The position numbers and the translations under genes were made by a program. From NCBI GenBank assembly GCA_023653785.1, contig JAMKCH010011768.1:1-64000 (forward strand): DNA of 64,000 bases. Direction: 5' to 3'. Origin of the DNA: Ophioderma brevispina (Eukaryota; Echinodermata; Ophiuroidea; Amphilepidida; Ophiodermatidae). This document shows positions 13,210 to 23,534 of this stretch, piece by piece; within the stretch, counting starts at the first letter, position 1, and each line of letters starts with the position of its first letter. The notes under the pieces were generated by a model that saw only the letters and a program-made list of their open reading frames with translations, was not told the origin of the DNA and ran no database searches.

Positions 13210-13785
13210 TTACTTTTTTTGACGACTGCGGTCCACTGTTCTTCTGGCTTTCTATGTAATGCAGGTGCAACTGCTATAAATGTGTTTACCAAAATTTGTG
13301 TTCCGGCTTTATTCAAATGGATTTTGTCACTGAACTTGTTAGTGTCGATGCTTCCATCTTGATAGGTGAGCTTTGGTCCAATATCAATAAATGAGCATGT
13401 AAGACGTGTTGCGAGTGCTCTTAACATTTGGTTATATTCGTTTGCTTCAGCTGACTTAGAGGTTCTCGGGCATATTGCTGAGATATGGACGGATGCTGTA
13501 GGAGCATTGACCATTATGGTTGTCACGATGGCTTCCATAGTGTCAGCAACAGCTTGCACACCAGTTTCATTTGTGACATCGTTGGTTTCCAGCGTGAATT
13601 ATAATATCGCTATAGGTTTGGATATCACTTGCCATGTTGGTAATTTTCATTGTAGATGTCTTTAACTGAAGCACCACTTATAGTTTTAATACAGGCATTT
13701 GAGAAACTTGAGTTTGGAATTTCTCGCAGCATAGAATCGCCAATTATTAAAGTTTTTGTCGCGGTAACTTTATCAATGGGGGTCT
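13210..13785 (-). pseudogene. LINE ORF1 middle part: SGNH/GDSL esterase-like domain
   Basis: Three hallmark blocks are visible on the minus strand. Block I is TLIIGDSMLREIP (about 13,725-13,770), with the catalytic Ser in GDS. Block III reads HAG-NDVTNE (about 13,560-13,600), where a single-base shift splits the expected GTND. Block V is FSDKIHLNKAG (about 13,300-13,330), with the Asp and His of the triad. Between III and V runs SVHISAICPRTSKS, as usual for this fold. All three catalytic positions therefore survive, but in two frames. Esterase domains are known in ORF1 of CR1-like LINEs, where lipid or membrane interaction has been proposed. Confidence 0.8.
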
Positions 13786-13905
13786 TTTCTTGGGGTTTCG
13801 AGAGTGCTTCTTCATTTCAGCAACTTGCAGTTTTAGTTGCTCATTTTCTTTTTTGCAAGAGGTCTTGCCGGTCTGTGAGATTTTTCTGATTAGAACTGAG
13901 TTCAG

Positions 13906-14394
13906 TCACTGTTTGTTGAAGAGAACTGATTGTTTGACAAGAGTTCTGATTGCTGCATTGGTATCAGTTTTGCATTCAGGACAAGACCAGACATTTTTTT
14001 GTGCAGGGCGTTTTTTCAAACCCACGCAAACGATATGGTATTCTCTATGGCAGATGAAGCATTTGCATATTGCTGCTTGGTTTGTGTTACATGGATTGGT
14101 GCATGTTTGACTGCTACAGTTAGTAAAAGGCAGTGGGGTTGCAGATTCGGCGGGGGAATTTTCACTTTGGGGTTTGATTGGGAAGAGTGAAGCAACATAA
14201 CGTGATAATCCAGTATCACCAGATTGGATATCTGTACTTGCAGTGTTCGATGGCTGACAATCGTTTGCTTTTTCTTGATTTGGATTTTGTCGCTCGTATT
14301 CACAAGAGTCACAGAGCATATAGTCGCTTTGACGAATTCTGACATCGCTTTTCTTTGCTTTACAATCATGACAGCAGGCCATAACTAAAGCCAC
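13906..14394 (-). pseudogene. LINE ORF1 N-terminal part: PHD-type zinc finger
   Basis: Open frame of 162 codons from ATG at 14,394. Residues 7-34 hold a CxxC pair (CCHDC and, further on, CDSC), possibly a first zinc site. Residues about 110-142 form a C4HC3-like PHD finger: C-x-C-x2-C-x4-H-x2-C, then CPEC (ICKCFICHREYHIVCVGL, then WSCPECK). PHD fingers in CR1-group ORF1 proteins are established; their exact role in retrotransposition is not. The frame closes at 13,906, and related sequence continues with frameshifts into the esterase part. Confidence 0.8.
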
Positions 14395-14479
14395 TAGGCT
14401 TTCGCTTGAATGATTTCGGAAATAAAGGTGTTTATCACACTTTTCAGCTTCAGATTGGCAGGGGATGGAAGTTGATCAT

Positions 14480-14822
14480 GAATTGCGTTGATGTGGAAAG
14501 ACAGCAGCTCTGGCGTCCAGACATACACAAGTTTCTTCCATTGTTACTTTTAAGAAAGCTCTAAAATTTCATCTTTTTCCTAAGAGTTGATCGTGTGCTT
14601 AAATTAGTTTTTTGTTATTGCATCACATGATATTTAATTGTGCAGCTGTTTTCTTTTTATTTATATTTTGATGTTAAGTACTTATCTCATGGTTCATCTT
14701 TTACAATACCTGTTGTATTACTATGTTTTAGGCTAAATAGTAATTACTCTCTATTTTGTAAAGCGCTTTGACCTTGTTTTGAGAAAGCGCTATATCAAAT
14801 GCCGTTTGTATTGTATTGTATT
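14480..14822 (+). mobile_element. 3' end of a second LINE (CR1/L2-type tail), plus strand
   Basis: A short coding relic reads SSIVTFKKALKFHLF and then stop (about 14,530-14,585), the common C-terminal ending of CR1/L2-group ORF2. It is followed by a roughly 230-bp 3' UTR ending in tgtaaagcgctttgacc and gagaaagcgctatatcaaat (about 14,757-14,803), a 3' terminal block typical of this group. The element ends in a (tattg)n tail at 14,806-14,822. It is oriented head-to-head against the adjacent minus-strand LINE. Confidence 0.7.
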
Positions 14823-15005
14823 CCAGGAGGTGTCGACCTGCATGACAGAATCCCAGTTCAACCACTGCCCTTGTTTCGCACATCCGTAAAGGTAGACCAA
14901 CATGTCTTCCTTAATCTACATCTTTTATTAGTCCGGTGAGGCATTTCCTTTGTTCTTGATGACTCATGTCTTTGATCAGCTTTTGGTTCTTTTGTACCCA
15001 ACAAC

Positions 15006-15172
15006 GGCGTGAAAGTAACCATAGTCCGGCGGGTATCATAGTCCGGGCTCCATCGACGACAATGGAATAAAGCGTGAACTAATGTTGCGTGAAGAGTCAA
15101 ATGAATCGATTACCCTATTGTTCACCATTGTTCCCGACTGTGAGCCCGGAGGACTATATCTCCTGCCACACC
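15006..15172 (+). mobile_element. MITE family 'ATAGTCCGG', copy 1
   Basis: About 167 bp with terminal inverted repeats: ggcgtgaaagtaaccatagt at the left and ggactatatctcctgccaca at the right, both running into GTCCGG-type inner repeats. It splits the coding relic of the R2-like LINE. It shares an asymmetric core (ggaataaagcgtgaa) with copy 2, but in the opposite orientation. Confidence 0.75.
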
Positions 15173-15991
15173 TGCTCTATCCGCCTGACCTCCAGCCTTT
15201 TCATTTAGAATTAGATGCCGTTCTTTCTGTTCTAATTCTTTTCTATCTTTCCATCTAGCTTTCGTCTTTTTACTTTCCATGCATTTTATGTAGAGTGTCT
15301 GTGTACTTCCATCTTTAGAGTACTTGTTTAGATGGTACTTAGTTACTTGCATACATTTGACTGATGTGGTTAATTAGTCTTTTCAGTTGCAGGCCATGGT
15401 GTTTCCTGCTCCTGTACAGAGCGCTGGTGTTGGTGCATCTGCTTATACCTGCCCATTGCTTCAGGTATTTGGTGCAAGTAGCTTCCAGACTTTCGACGTA
15501 GGAAATTGGAAAGTTATAGATGGTGAACTCCCACGTCAGTTTGGGTACAATAGCATTATTGTACATCCATAGATTCATAGGCCCACTCAGTTGGCTTGAA
15601 TTGGTTGTTTGAAGCATTTCTGCCACCTTTGTGCATACCAAGTCTCTGGCGTTATTGTCCTTCAGGTCGTTTAGATCAGCTTCCCGGGGAACCGCATGGG
15701 TTGACTGTGGATATAAGCAATTTGCTGTCCGTCTATTTCTAGGCCTGGATCGTATGCCACATATTGCGTTTTGTGTCCTTGTCGCTTTTGTTCTGCGTTG
15801 GGGACAAACCTCTTCATGGCATGAGACTTGCATTTGCTTGGTTTGGCTTTCATGGTTCGTGTCCACTTGAGGAAGTTGTTCACTGTGTTTACAAGTTCTT
15901 GGCATCCTTCTGGACTCCTAGCTAAGACGGTCAGGTCATCTGCGTATGCTTTGGCAGATGATATGATGTCAGATCCACTCATGCAGTACCA

Positions 15992-16161
15992 GGTGTAGAA
16001 GTAATTATAGTCCGGCGTACTCATAGTCCGGCTACAACGGTAAAGAAAAGAGCACTCAATTCAGTTGACTCTTTACGCAACATTAGTTTCACGCTTTATT
16101 CCGTTATCGTCTATGGAGCCCCGGACTGTGGTTCCAGCCGGACTATATCTGCTTTCACACC
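15992..16161 (-). mobile_element. MITE family 'ATAGTCCGG', copy 2 (inverted relative to copy 1)
   Basis: About 170 bp bounded by ggtgtagaagtaattatagt and ggactatatctgctttcaca. The core, read on the minus strand (ggaataaagcgtgaaactaa), matches copy 1. It sits between RT motifs B and C of the R2-like fragment. No clear target-site duplication was found for either copy. Confidence 0.75.
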
Positions 16162-16300
16162 GGATCAGCACAGATTAAGATGGTCAGAACAGGAATGCAT
16201 GAGGGGGGGCAGCCTTGGAAGACTCCTATCATGCACTGTACAGTCATTTGTTTCCTTCAGTTGTTTTGAACGCATATGAAAAGCTTATCATAGTTCTTAA

Positions 16301-18787
16301 AATATGATCTTCCTAATGTTGGGTCTGGACATAATACCACTCCTAAATCCAACTGTACAAGGTTTGTGTGCACATACCGTAATGCATTTTGCAGTCCACC
16401 TACGTTTCAAAACTTATTTGCAAATGGCATTCATATTTGTCATTTGGATGGGCATGACTAATTAATAATAACATCATAATTGTCAAATTCGTCATTTTAT
16501 TTGTCATACACTCACCATTTAATTTTGTAATGCACTAGAATGACAAACTTACGATCATTTTGTCATTCATTAATATATGTCAATGCAATTTTCATACACA
16601 AGTGACAATTTTTACAATTCAGGTAAAAAAATCTGTGGATGACAAAAAATTAATTGTAATGAAACAACATTTCAGATTGAGTTTAATTGAGGGCAAGCAT
16701 GTAGCGCATGACGGATCAATTGCAGCCTATTGCAATACTTCATTTGCTTACTTGGGACTTCTTCTCCCCTAACGTCCCGAGTAAAAGTCTGACGATCAAC
16801 CGCAAAAAAGGGATGTAGCGTTATTTTTCTTGTTAGATCTCGGGCAATTTCCTTCTAAAACATGGCAGAGTGGTCCGTCCGCGATTTTTTTTCAAAAGTG
16901 CTTGTTAGGGATATGACACTCTAGGGGCCATCCCCATCTTCTGGTGCACTTACCGTTTTAAGGAAATTTTGGTTATTCCTTGATGTAATTTCAGCACGAA
17001 CTAATTAACAACGTCTTTTAGACATATATATAAAAAGAAATTTAGTGATTTATTGGTTTCTTCATCCCTGGGCCTTACATCAGGGAATCACCGAAATTGG
17101 GGTTGTCCATCAGACAGGGCCGTACGTCGGATTTAATTAGAGGTGTGACTTGGAAAGAATGACCTTTTTGTAAAGTGCATGTTTTTGGTGCGACAGCTTT
17201 CGCGTCCCCCGGGATTCTTACAAAATGCTCAACAAAAATAGTAGACGGGTTACACGGAGTCACCCCCGGAAACATGGGTGGTGGCATCAGCCCTTCCCAT
17301 GCTTTATCCTACTAGTATGCCTGCATTGCCTACTTCTTTCCTTCTCTCGCTGCCCCCCCCCCCCGGCATGGTAAGTATAATTCATATCGGTCCGGTGCAA
17401 AAATGGACTTCCTCATTCTTTCCCTGCTCACTTTGCTTGCATGTTTATCAAAAAACAAATACCGGTAGACTCATGGAGGTTCACGAAGCCCCCCCCCCTC
17501 CAACTCAATTAGCATCTAGTAGCGATCCATTAGCATCTCTTTGGGAATTTTTTTTTCATTTCCCAAAAAGTCATATATCTGTATTCCCTACTAATAAAGG
17601 TAAACTAACTTGGCGACTTTATTTTGTGGTGCCTTTATTCTTTGATTTTACAATAGACGCCATCGTAACATATCTCCAGAGTATGGGATATTTTGACATC
17701 TCAAATTGGTTTTGGAGGACCCCAATCCAGTCTAACCATTAGGTTTGCAGTCCCTGGGAATAAAAAAAAATGACTGCACCATAGCAAAGTGGGTAACTAG
17801 GAAAACAAAATGACATGGTGTTTGTACAGAAACTTATGACTTTGGAGAAATTTGGACTTTTCAAAAACTCTCAAAATCTAGAACTGTTATCCACTTAGTC
17901 TTTGTCAAGACGGGTTTAGCTATGTCCATAAAAGGGGAAGCACCGCGTGCGAAGCGAGCATGAAACCGACACAGACACAGACTATGGTTATCATGTACCT
18001 GTTCTTGATACAACTGAGGTACACCCAAGTTATCCGGCCTTTCCGACTTTAATCTTGTGGTGGGCGCGAACTGTAAAACAATCCACTTTGATCTATTTGA
18101 TGATAATCTAAAAAAAACTATTTGGCTTATATGTTTCAACCTACTTAAAAACCGTTCTATGTCAAAAGCCTTGAAATCCATTCGAAAATCTAAAAACATA
18201 TTTTCATTATTTCACTCATACACCGTTCGACACAACGCTTTGTAAATCTTATGATGCGATATGAAAAAGGTATTAAGCCCAGAAAGTATTTCGTAAAATC
18301 ATTTGAGTGAAATGGATTTTTAAGTTATCTCTTCCCTTAGGAGAAACGCCGGTCAACCACGCATGGGTTTGACTTAGAAATAAAAAATAATATTTCACCA
18401 CAATTCACAAGTCATACGAAGTGGTGTATAAATTGAACGAATTATTTTTTTTCACAACGTCAAAATACGCCTTTTCCACCAGCTCAACTGATGATTCCCG
18501 CATCTTAACCCTCGTCCAACCAAGGAGGGGTTTATACCACCCCACCCCACCCACACCCCCTCCCCCCAACAGATGATTCCCTGTCGTACAAAAACGCCAA
18601 CTAATATGACCTAAGGCTTTTATGTATTGCGATCATTTTAGCGAACAAAATTGGAGGTACCACCTTCAGGAGGGTCAGGGTGTCCCGTCAAAGTCGGAAG
18701 GTAGGGGGATTGCCACCTGCTTATACTTTACTGTGTAAAATGGTACTTATGTTACTTATGATGCTACTGTAAGCAAATACTAACCAT
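16301..18787. other. No gene recognised
   Basis: AT-rich with homopolymer C runs (17,350; 17,490). The longest frame (17,278-17,742, plus) has low-complexity composition and no splice support. Confidence 0.5.
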
Positions 18788-18957
18788 GGGTCCGTTCGCC
18801 AAACTCATGCGTAACCTTACGTGTATACTAACTCATGCGTATGTACTACATAATAGACCTTTTAATACCAGTTACATCGTGATTTGGATAACTTTATCCA
18901 CTCAGGCATGACATAGTATGCACGTAAATTTACGACTGAGTTTCGCGAACGGGCCCC
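18788..18957 (+). mobile_element. MITE family 'GGGTCCGTTC', copy 1
   Basis: 170 bp with inverted ends: gggtccgttcgccaaactca at the left and gagtttcgcgaacgggcccc at the right (imperfect). The interior, with aaccttacgtgtatactaac and ccactcaggcatgacatagt, is shared with 31,680-31,855. Confidence 0.75.
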
Positions 18958-19163
18958 AAATTAGTATTTTTTCTTATTTTTTAGAGTAATAACATGTGTA
19001 CGCTTACTTTGGCACTCATCATTGCCAAATAAATAGCAATTTTGCTTGCATGAATGGCGAAGACCTCCTGATTTTTGAGATTTTTCAGATACGACATATT
19101 ATTTTTGCTGTCATAATAACTCTGAATTATGACGTCACTTGACGTCATATTGTTAAAACTTAA

Positions 19164-19892
19164 AGGGACATAATGGCATGACAAAAAATTTGACATAATG
19201 AAAAGGACCCTTACTGAAATCACTTCCACGAGTTTGAAAAAAATTTGGATGTTTACATTCTGTAAAAACAGTAAAACAGGAAGATTTCCAGGGGGAGGTG
19301 GCAGTTTGTGGCAATTTCTGGAACAAAAAAGCAAGGTGTCCACATCTGTGACAGAATTTACGGGTAGCCACAATTTGCGCACCCACTTTAATCTGCTCCC
19401 AGTTGAATTCAGCAGCCTTGACGGAATAAAGTACAGTATCACGTGCACTTTATTCCGTCAAGGCTGCTGAATTCAACTGGGAGCAGATAAAGTGGGTGCG
19501 CAAATTGTGGCTACCCAGAATTTACAGTGTATCTAGCATGTTTTGCGACACAATTCAAAAGCATTCAACCGGGATTCAGACATTGTACTTTAGGCTTGTA
19601 GTAAGATATTGATCTGGCAAGTGAAAGATGGATTAGCCGGGATTAGCACATATACAATAGCAATGGTCTGTGAGTTGATGACAATATGCTTTTCAAGTTT
19701 GGTAAATGCTGGTAGTAATGTCAGTATCCTTGTTCCAGAAATTGCCACAAACTGCCACCTCCCCCCGGAACACTTCCTGTTTTTACTGTTTTTTACAGAA
19801 TGTAAACATCCAAATTGTTTTCAAACTCGTGGAAGTGATTTCAGCAAGGGTCCTTTTCATTATGTCATTTTTTTTCATGCCATTGTGTCCCT
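19164..19892 (+). mobile_element. TTAA-flanked foldback element with about 165-bp arms
   Basis: TTAA lies at both ends (19,160-19,163 and 19,893-19,896). The left arm, 19,164-19,330, reappears inverted at about 19,727-19,892 at roughly 90% identity. Landmarks are agggacataatggcatgac, aaatcacttccacgagtttg, ggatgtttacattctgtaaa and aggtggcagtttgtggcaat. The spacer holds a second, younger hairpin insertion (19,362-19,516) plus about 200 bp of unique sequence. No coding capacity. Confidence 0.85.
19362..19516 (+). mobile_element. Near-perfect hairpin insertion with 9-bp target duplication
   Basis: Arms 19,362-19,432 and 19,447-19,516 are perfectly complementary except for one extra A, around a 14-base loop (acagtatcacgtgc). 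The arms start gggtagccacaatttgcgca. The 9-bp direct repeat agaatttac lies immediately on both sides (19,353-19,361 and 19,517-19,525), consistent with a target-site duplication. A 9-bp duplication with GGG-starting ends fits Mutator-like elements, but with no transposase the superfamily is inference. Confidence 0.85.
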
Positions 19893-20157
19893 TTAATATG
19901 TTTGTACTTCATTTGAAGCAAGAACATATGTAGCTACACACTGATACCAAACCCTTGGTTGGACGCGGGGGGACGAGGGTTAAGAATCAGAATGAGAGTT
20001 ACAGAAGTGTTTAAGAATTTCAATCGCCCAGGCTTAATACCCGTTCATTTCAAGTATAAATAACTCACATCAGTCGCTTAAAGGCACTATCAGTGATTTG
20101 CTCAAAGTGACAGGAGGAGATTTTTTTTAGGATACGAATTTCTCTCAAATTTCACTG

Positions 20158-20669
20158 AATCGGTTGTAGACCACCTACCGAGAACGTTTCGAAGGTTTAT
20201 TGGACAAACAGGTGCAAAAGAAAACCGCAAACCTTCTTTTGAACTTGCCTGCTATCGTAATCGTTCCCCATAGAAAACCATGCTTTGACTTTCTGTCGTG
20301 CACGACAGAAACTACTAAATCACCATCTTATTACATAAAGACGGCGTATTCGGCTTATTCACTTCAGGTGTGATCTAATACATTGGTAAGCATTCCAAAT
20401 ATGTAAAAAACCGGGGTTAGAGAAAAATTGGGGCGCTTCTTCCTGGAAATCTCCTCATGTCTCTTTAATTAGGAAATCGAAAACAATCATCAAAATGAGA
20501 TTTTTGCATGTCTGTAACAAGTTTACCTTACAAATTTCAAAAGCCCGAAAGCAACCTAATAAGGATGGTCATTTAAGACAATACTTTCCATTACGGAAAC
20601 ACTGTGCTGTCTTCTTTTTTTGTCAATTTGTCATTTTCAAATATTTTGATGCTTTTGATTGGATGCACT
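20158..20669 (+). repeat. 512-bp direct repeat, left copy
   Basis: Compared with 21,099-21,610 by eye, only two differences were seen (C/T near 20,526 and C/T near 20,609). It contains the 22-bp perfect palindrome tttctgtcgtg/cacgacagaaa at about 20,290-20,311. Confidence 0.9.
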
Positions 20670-21098
20670 CGTTCGTTCGTTCGTGCAAGTCCAAAATCAC
20701 AGTGGAAGATCCGTCTTTAACCAGCTGATAGTTTCATCATCCAGGTTGATCAGGCCTGGAATTCCTCTTGGGGACTTGTAAACCTCACAGTCATCTATGA
20801 TGTGGCTAATGGTTTGTGGCTCTCCACAATCGCAGTTTGGTGATGGTTCTACTCCGATCTTGTGAAGGAAGTTCTTTGTACGACCAACGCCAGTTCTGAG
20901 TCTGTTGAGGTTGACCCATGCTTTCCTATCAAGGTCACAGCCTTTGGGCTTGCTAGATGGGCTGTCCACAAACTGCTTTAGGTTCAAAGTAGAGGATGAC
21001 CATTGCTCATACCATCTGTCATTGATCCAAGATGATCGATAGGGATACTGTGACTGCAGTGTCATGGATTGGGTAGCATTTTTTTTTTTTTTTTTTTT
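20670..21098 (-). mobile_element. LINE C-terminal fragment inside a duplicated MITE
   Basis: A 122-codon minus-strand frame (21,065-20,697) has the C-terminal LINE block WVNLNRLRTGVGRTKNFLHK followed by a CxC-x7-H-x4-C motif (CDCGEPQTISHIIDDC) and ends in ISWLKTDLPL. This Cys/His block is typical of jockey/I-like and related LINE ORF2 ends. On the element's strand the 3' end carries (ACGA)n (20,670-20,684), and at the other end is a run of 20 T (plus strand, 21,079-21,098). The whole insert is flanked by 512-bp direct repeats. Confidence 0.7.
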
Positions 21099-21610
21099 AA
21101 TCGGTTGTAGACCACCTACCGAGAACGTTTCGAAGGTTTATTGGACAAACAGGTGCAAAAGAAAACCGCAAACCTTCTTTTGAACTTGCCTGCTATCGTA
21201 ATCGTTCCCCATAGAAAACCATGCTTTGACTTTCTGTCGTGCACGACAGAAACTACTAAATCACCATCTTATTACATAAAGACGGCGTATTCGGCTTATT
21301 CACTTCAGGTGTGATCTAATACATTGGTAAGCATTCCAAATATGTAAAAAACCGGGGTTAGAGAAAAATTGGGGCGCTTCTTCCTGGAAATCTCCTCATG
21401 TCTCTTTAATTAGGAAATCGAAAACAATCATCAAAATGAGATTTTTGCATGTCTGTAACAAGTTTACTTTACAAATTTCAAAAGCCCGAAAGCAACCTAA
21501 TAAGGATGGTCATTTAAGACAATACTTTCCATTACGGAAACACTGTGTTGTCTTCTTTTTTTGTCAATTTGTCATTTTCAAATATTTTGATGCTTTTGAT
21601 TGGATGCACT
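21099..21610 (+). repeat. 512-bp direct repeat, right copy
   Basis: Nearly identical to 20,158-20,669. Its left edge abuts a run of 20 T and its right edge runs into the MITE's terminal repeat gatagtgccc. Confidence 0.9.
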
Positions 21611-22068
21611 GATAGTGCCCTTAAATAAACGCAAACCACTCGTGATAATGCATTGTCATTATCTATATTTAATGGATTATAAACACTTTTTGCCACTCAA
21701 TTAAACATGCAATTATTTTATACAACACTTGCATACACTGTAAAACGTATTTTACAGTAAAATGTGATACAGCTTCTATGTCAGCCTGCAGCATTTAAAC
21801 TGCAAGATTATATACGGCAAACAAATACAATTGAAACCGGGGACATCAACCTAATTTAAACCTCCAATTGACATTATATTTTTTATTCGACTTAATCTTC
21901 ATTTAATTCTCCTAACACTAACCTTTGTATAACAGAGGGCTTCCTAGGAACCAATTTTTGTTTTTCGGCCCGCGTTTTTTTAAACCCCCCCGCTGTTCTA
22001 TTTTGTTTATTATTTTGTATATCTACTTTTTACTTGCGCTTGCATTGGCGCAAAAAAACATTTGTTAA

Positions 22069-22422
22069 AGGTGCAACGAGAGATGGAGATTATGAGGCAC
22101 CCAGAAAATGTGTCCATAAAAGTGATTTCATATAGATGAGACACTCAATAGACCTCTTACCTTGCTACTTGGCTAACAGAAATGTCTTAAAAGAGAGAAA
22201 AAAGTTCATTTTTGATTTTATTTAATTTTCAATATAAAATATAGGAGAATTTCGTAATTTGCTCCTAACGAAATTAGAAATTTCACATTTTTGTGACCAA
22301 AGAAAACATTCCACTTAATCCTTTATATGTGGATATTTTTGATGGGAAAAAGCTTTACATCAGGACGAAAACTGAATTTTCACATTTTTTAGGGACACGT
22401 TATTTGAAACTCTCGTTGCACC
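22069..22422 (+). mobile_element. TTAA-flanked MITE, 'AGGTGCAACGAGAG' family
   Basis: 354 bp with perfect 14-bp inverted ends (aggtgcaacgagag and ctctcgttgcacct) and TTAA on both sides (22,065-22,068 and 22,423-22,426). AT-rich interior without coding potential. piggyBac-like by its TTAA flank. Confidence 0.85.
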
Positions 22423-22426
22423 TTAA

Positions 22427-23534
22427 TTAGCATGTGTCCCTAGAAAGCCACCCCCCCCCCCCTCCCATGCCCAGACAAATATAAAACACAAATTAGTAGA
22501 GTTACTGTGATCTGATTTCCACCAATGCCACACACCTATTAACATAAACAATGTAAATAAGTAATCGAAAACAATTTCGTGGAAAGTATAGTGGGCATTA
22601 GTAACCAAAGATTTTATATTAATATGTTAATAAAAGAGGTTCAACTGTAGACCAACTATGGTAAATACATGTAAAAAACAGTAAAACCTAAAAATACGAA
22701 ATGGGCAATGAGTTTTATATTTGGTTGAATATGGTCAATATATAGTTCCTTATTTAACAATTAAAAGCGAGTAGCATAAGTCTAGGTGAATCAACGCCGA
22801 GGAAAATGCAGAAAGTAGCTAGATTTCAAAAATGAGTGAGACCTCATTAAAAAGTTTTAGCCTGTCCATTTACAATGAGAGGTAAGAGGAATGATTTATG
22901 CGCACATGCTAAATAAGTTTATGGGATAAGTTATGGGGTGGGTGGCTACTAAGATGGTAATCAATATAAGTAAATGGCTATGTTGAACTGGAAATCATTT
23001 CAACGAAGACAAATAGCTTCTAGTGTTTCAAATGAAGTATCAGGAAAAAAACATCAGCAATATCCATAAAGCGATTTATTGGTATAAATCATCGGCACAT
23101 ATATAAATTGAAATACCCTAAATATAACGTACCAGATGGCTTTCTGGCCATGTGGAGTCTTTGCGAAAAATCCAAATTTATTCCGCCCAAACATACACAA
23201 CTGTACAAGATCATGGAAGCTACCATGTTTATTCCGTGTGGTATATTTAAGCCGAATGCAAGTTTGCCACAAGCCTCATCCTTTTGAACTTCGTGGAGCC
23301 CACACAAAGGATAGAGCGAAGTTCGTTTAGAATTTTTTATGCAAGAAAACTCACATCAAACACCCAAAAGTTTTTAAAAACCTCAGTGATATGAGAAAAA
23401 TGTTAAGAGGGGGGTTTTAGATTATCATTGTGATTAACAAAGGTGTTAGTTGGCATAAACACTACAATCCATGGAAACGTGGACATTTGAAAAGGGGTCG
23501 AGTAATATTTAGTTTTATCGCCGTGCACTGTAAC
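22427..23534. other. No gene recognised
   Basis: AT-rich intergenic or intronic DNA with a poly-C run at 22,450-22,461. No repeat partner found in the window. Confidence 0.5.

Larger units (their letters stand above)
10080..14394 (-). mobile_element. Nearly full-length degenerate CR1/L2-like LINE
   Basis: A non-LTR retrotransposon relic read on the minus strand. ORF1 (14,394 to about 12,720) has PHD, SGNH-esterase and CCHC parts; ORF2 (about 12,700 to 10,110) has an AP-type endonuclease, a conserved linker and a reverse transcriptase. Frameshifts and stops occur throughout, so it cannot move by itself. The ORF1 type with PHD and esterase domains is known for CR1-like LINEs, and the endonuclease and RT motif wording fits the L2/CR1 group. 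The 3' UTR and tail were not recognised below about 10,080. Upstream the element abuts the oppositely oriented LINE tail at 14,480-14,820. Confidence 0.88.
14825..16300 (-). mobile_element. R2-like LINE RT fragment interrupted by two MITEs
   Basis: Minus-strand RT relic in several frames. GVFQGCPPL (motif B, about 16,200-16,230) lies before the first MITE. KAYADDLTVLARSPEG (motif C, about 15,890-15,950) and a Lys/Cys-rich motif D follow it. A thumb-like region reads LSGPMNLWMYNNAIVPKLTW, then YLKQWAGISRCTNTSALYRS (about 15,410-15,590). Beyond the second MITE the frame resumes near 14,860-15,005. The thumb wording resembles R2/NeSL-type (restriction-like-endonuclease) LINEs, but I saw no REL endonuclease here, so clade assignment is tentative. 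One frameshift lies near 15,690. Confidence 0.65.
20082..21620 (+). mobile_element. TTAA-flanked MITE enlarged by duplication and LINE insert
   Basis: Inverted ends aggcactatcagtg (left) and cactgatagtgccc (right), with TTAA on both sides (20,078-20,081 and 21,621-21,624). A second, unexpanded family member lies at 28,994-29,341 and shares the interior (tttttgcatgt, gaagcaaccta). Here the element is expanded: 20,158-20,669 is repeated at 21,099-21,610, and 429 bp of LINE-derived DNA lies between the two. Confidence 0.85.

Noticed and set aside
17278..17742. 154-codon plus-strand open frame
   Set aside because: Composition is low-complexity, it crosses poly-C runs and has no splice or family support.
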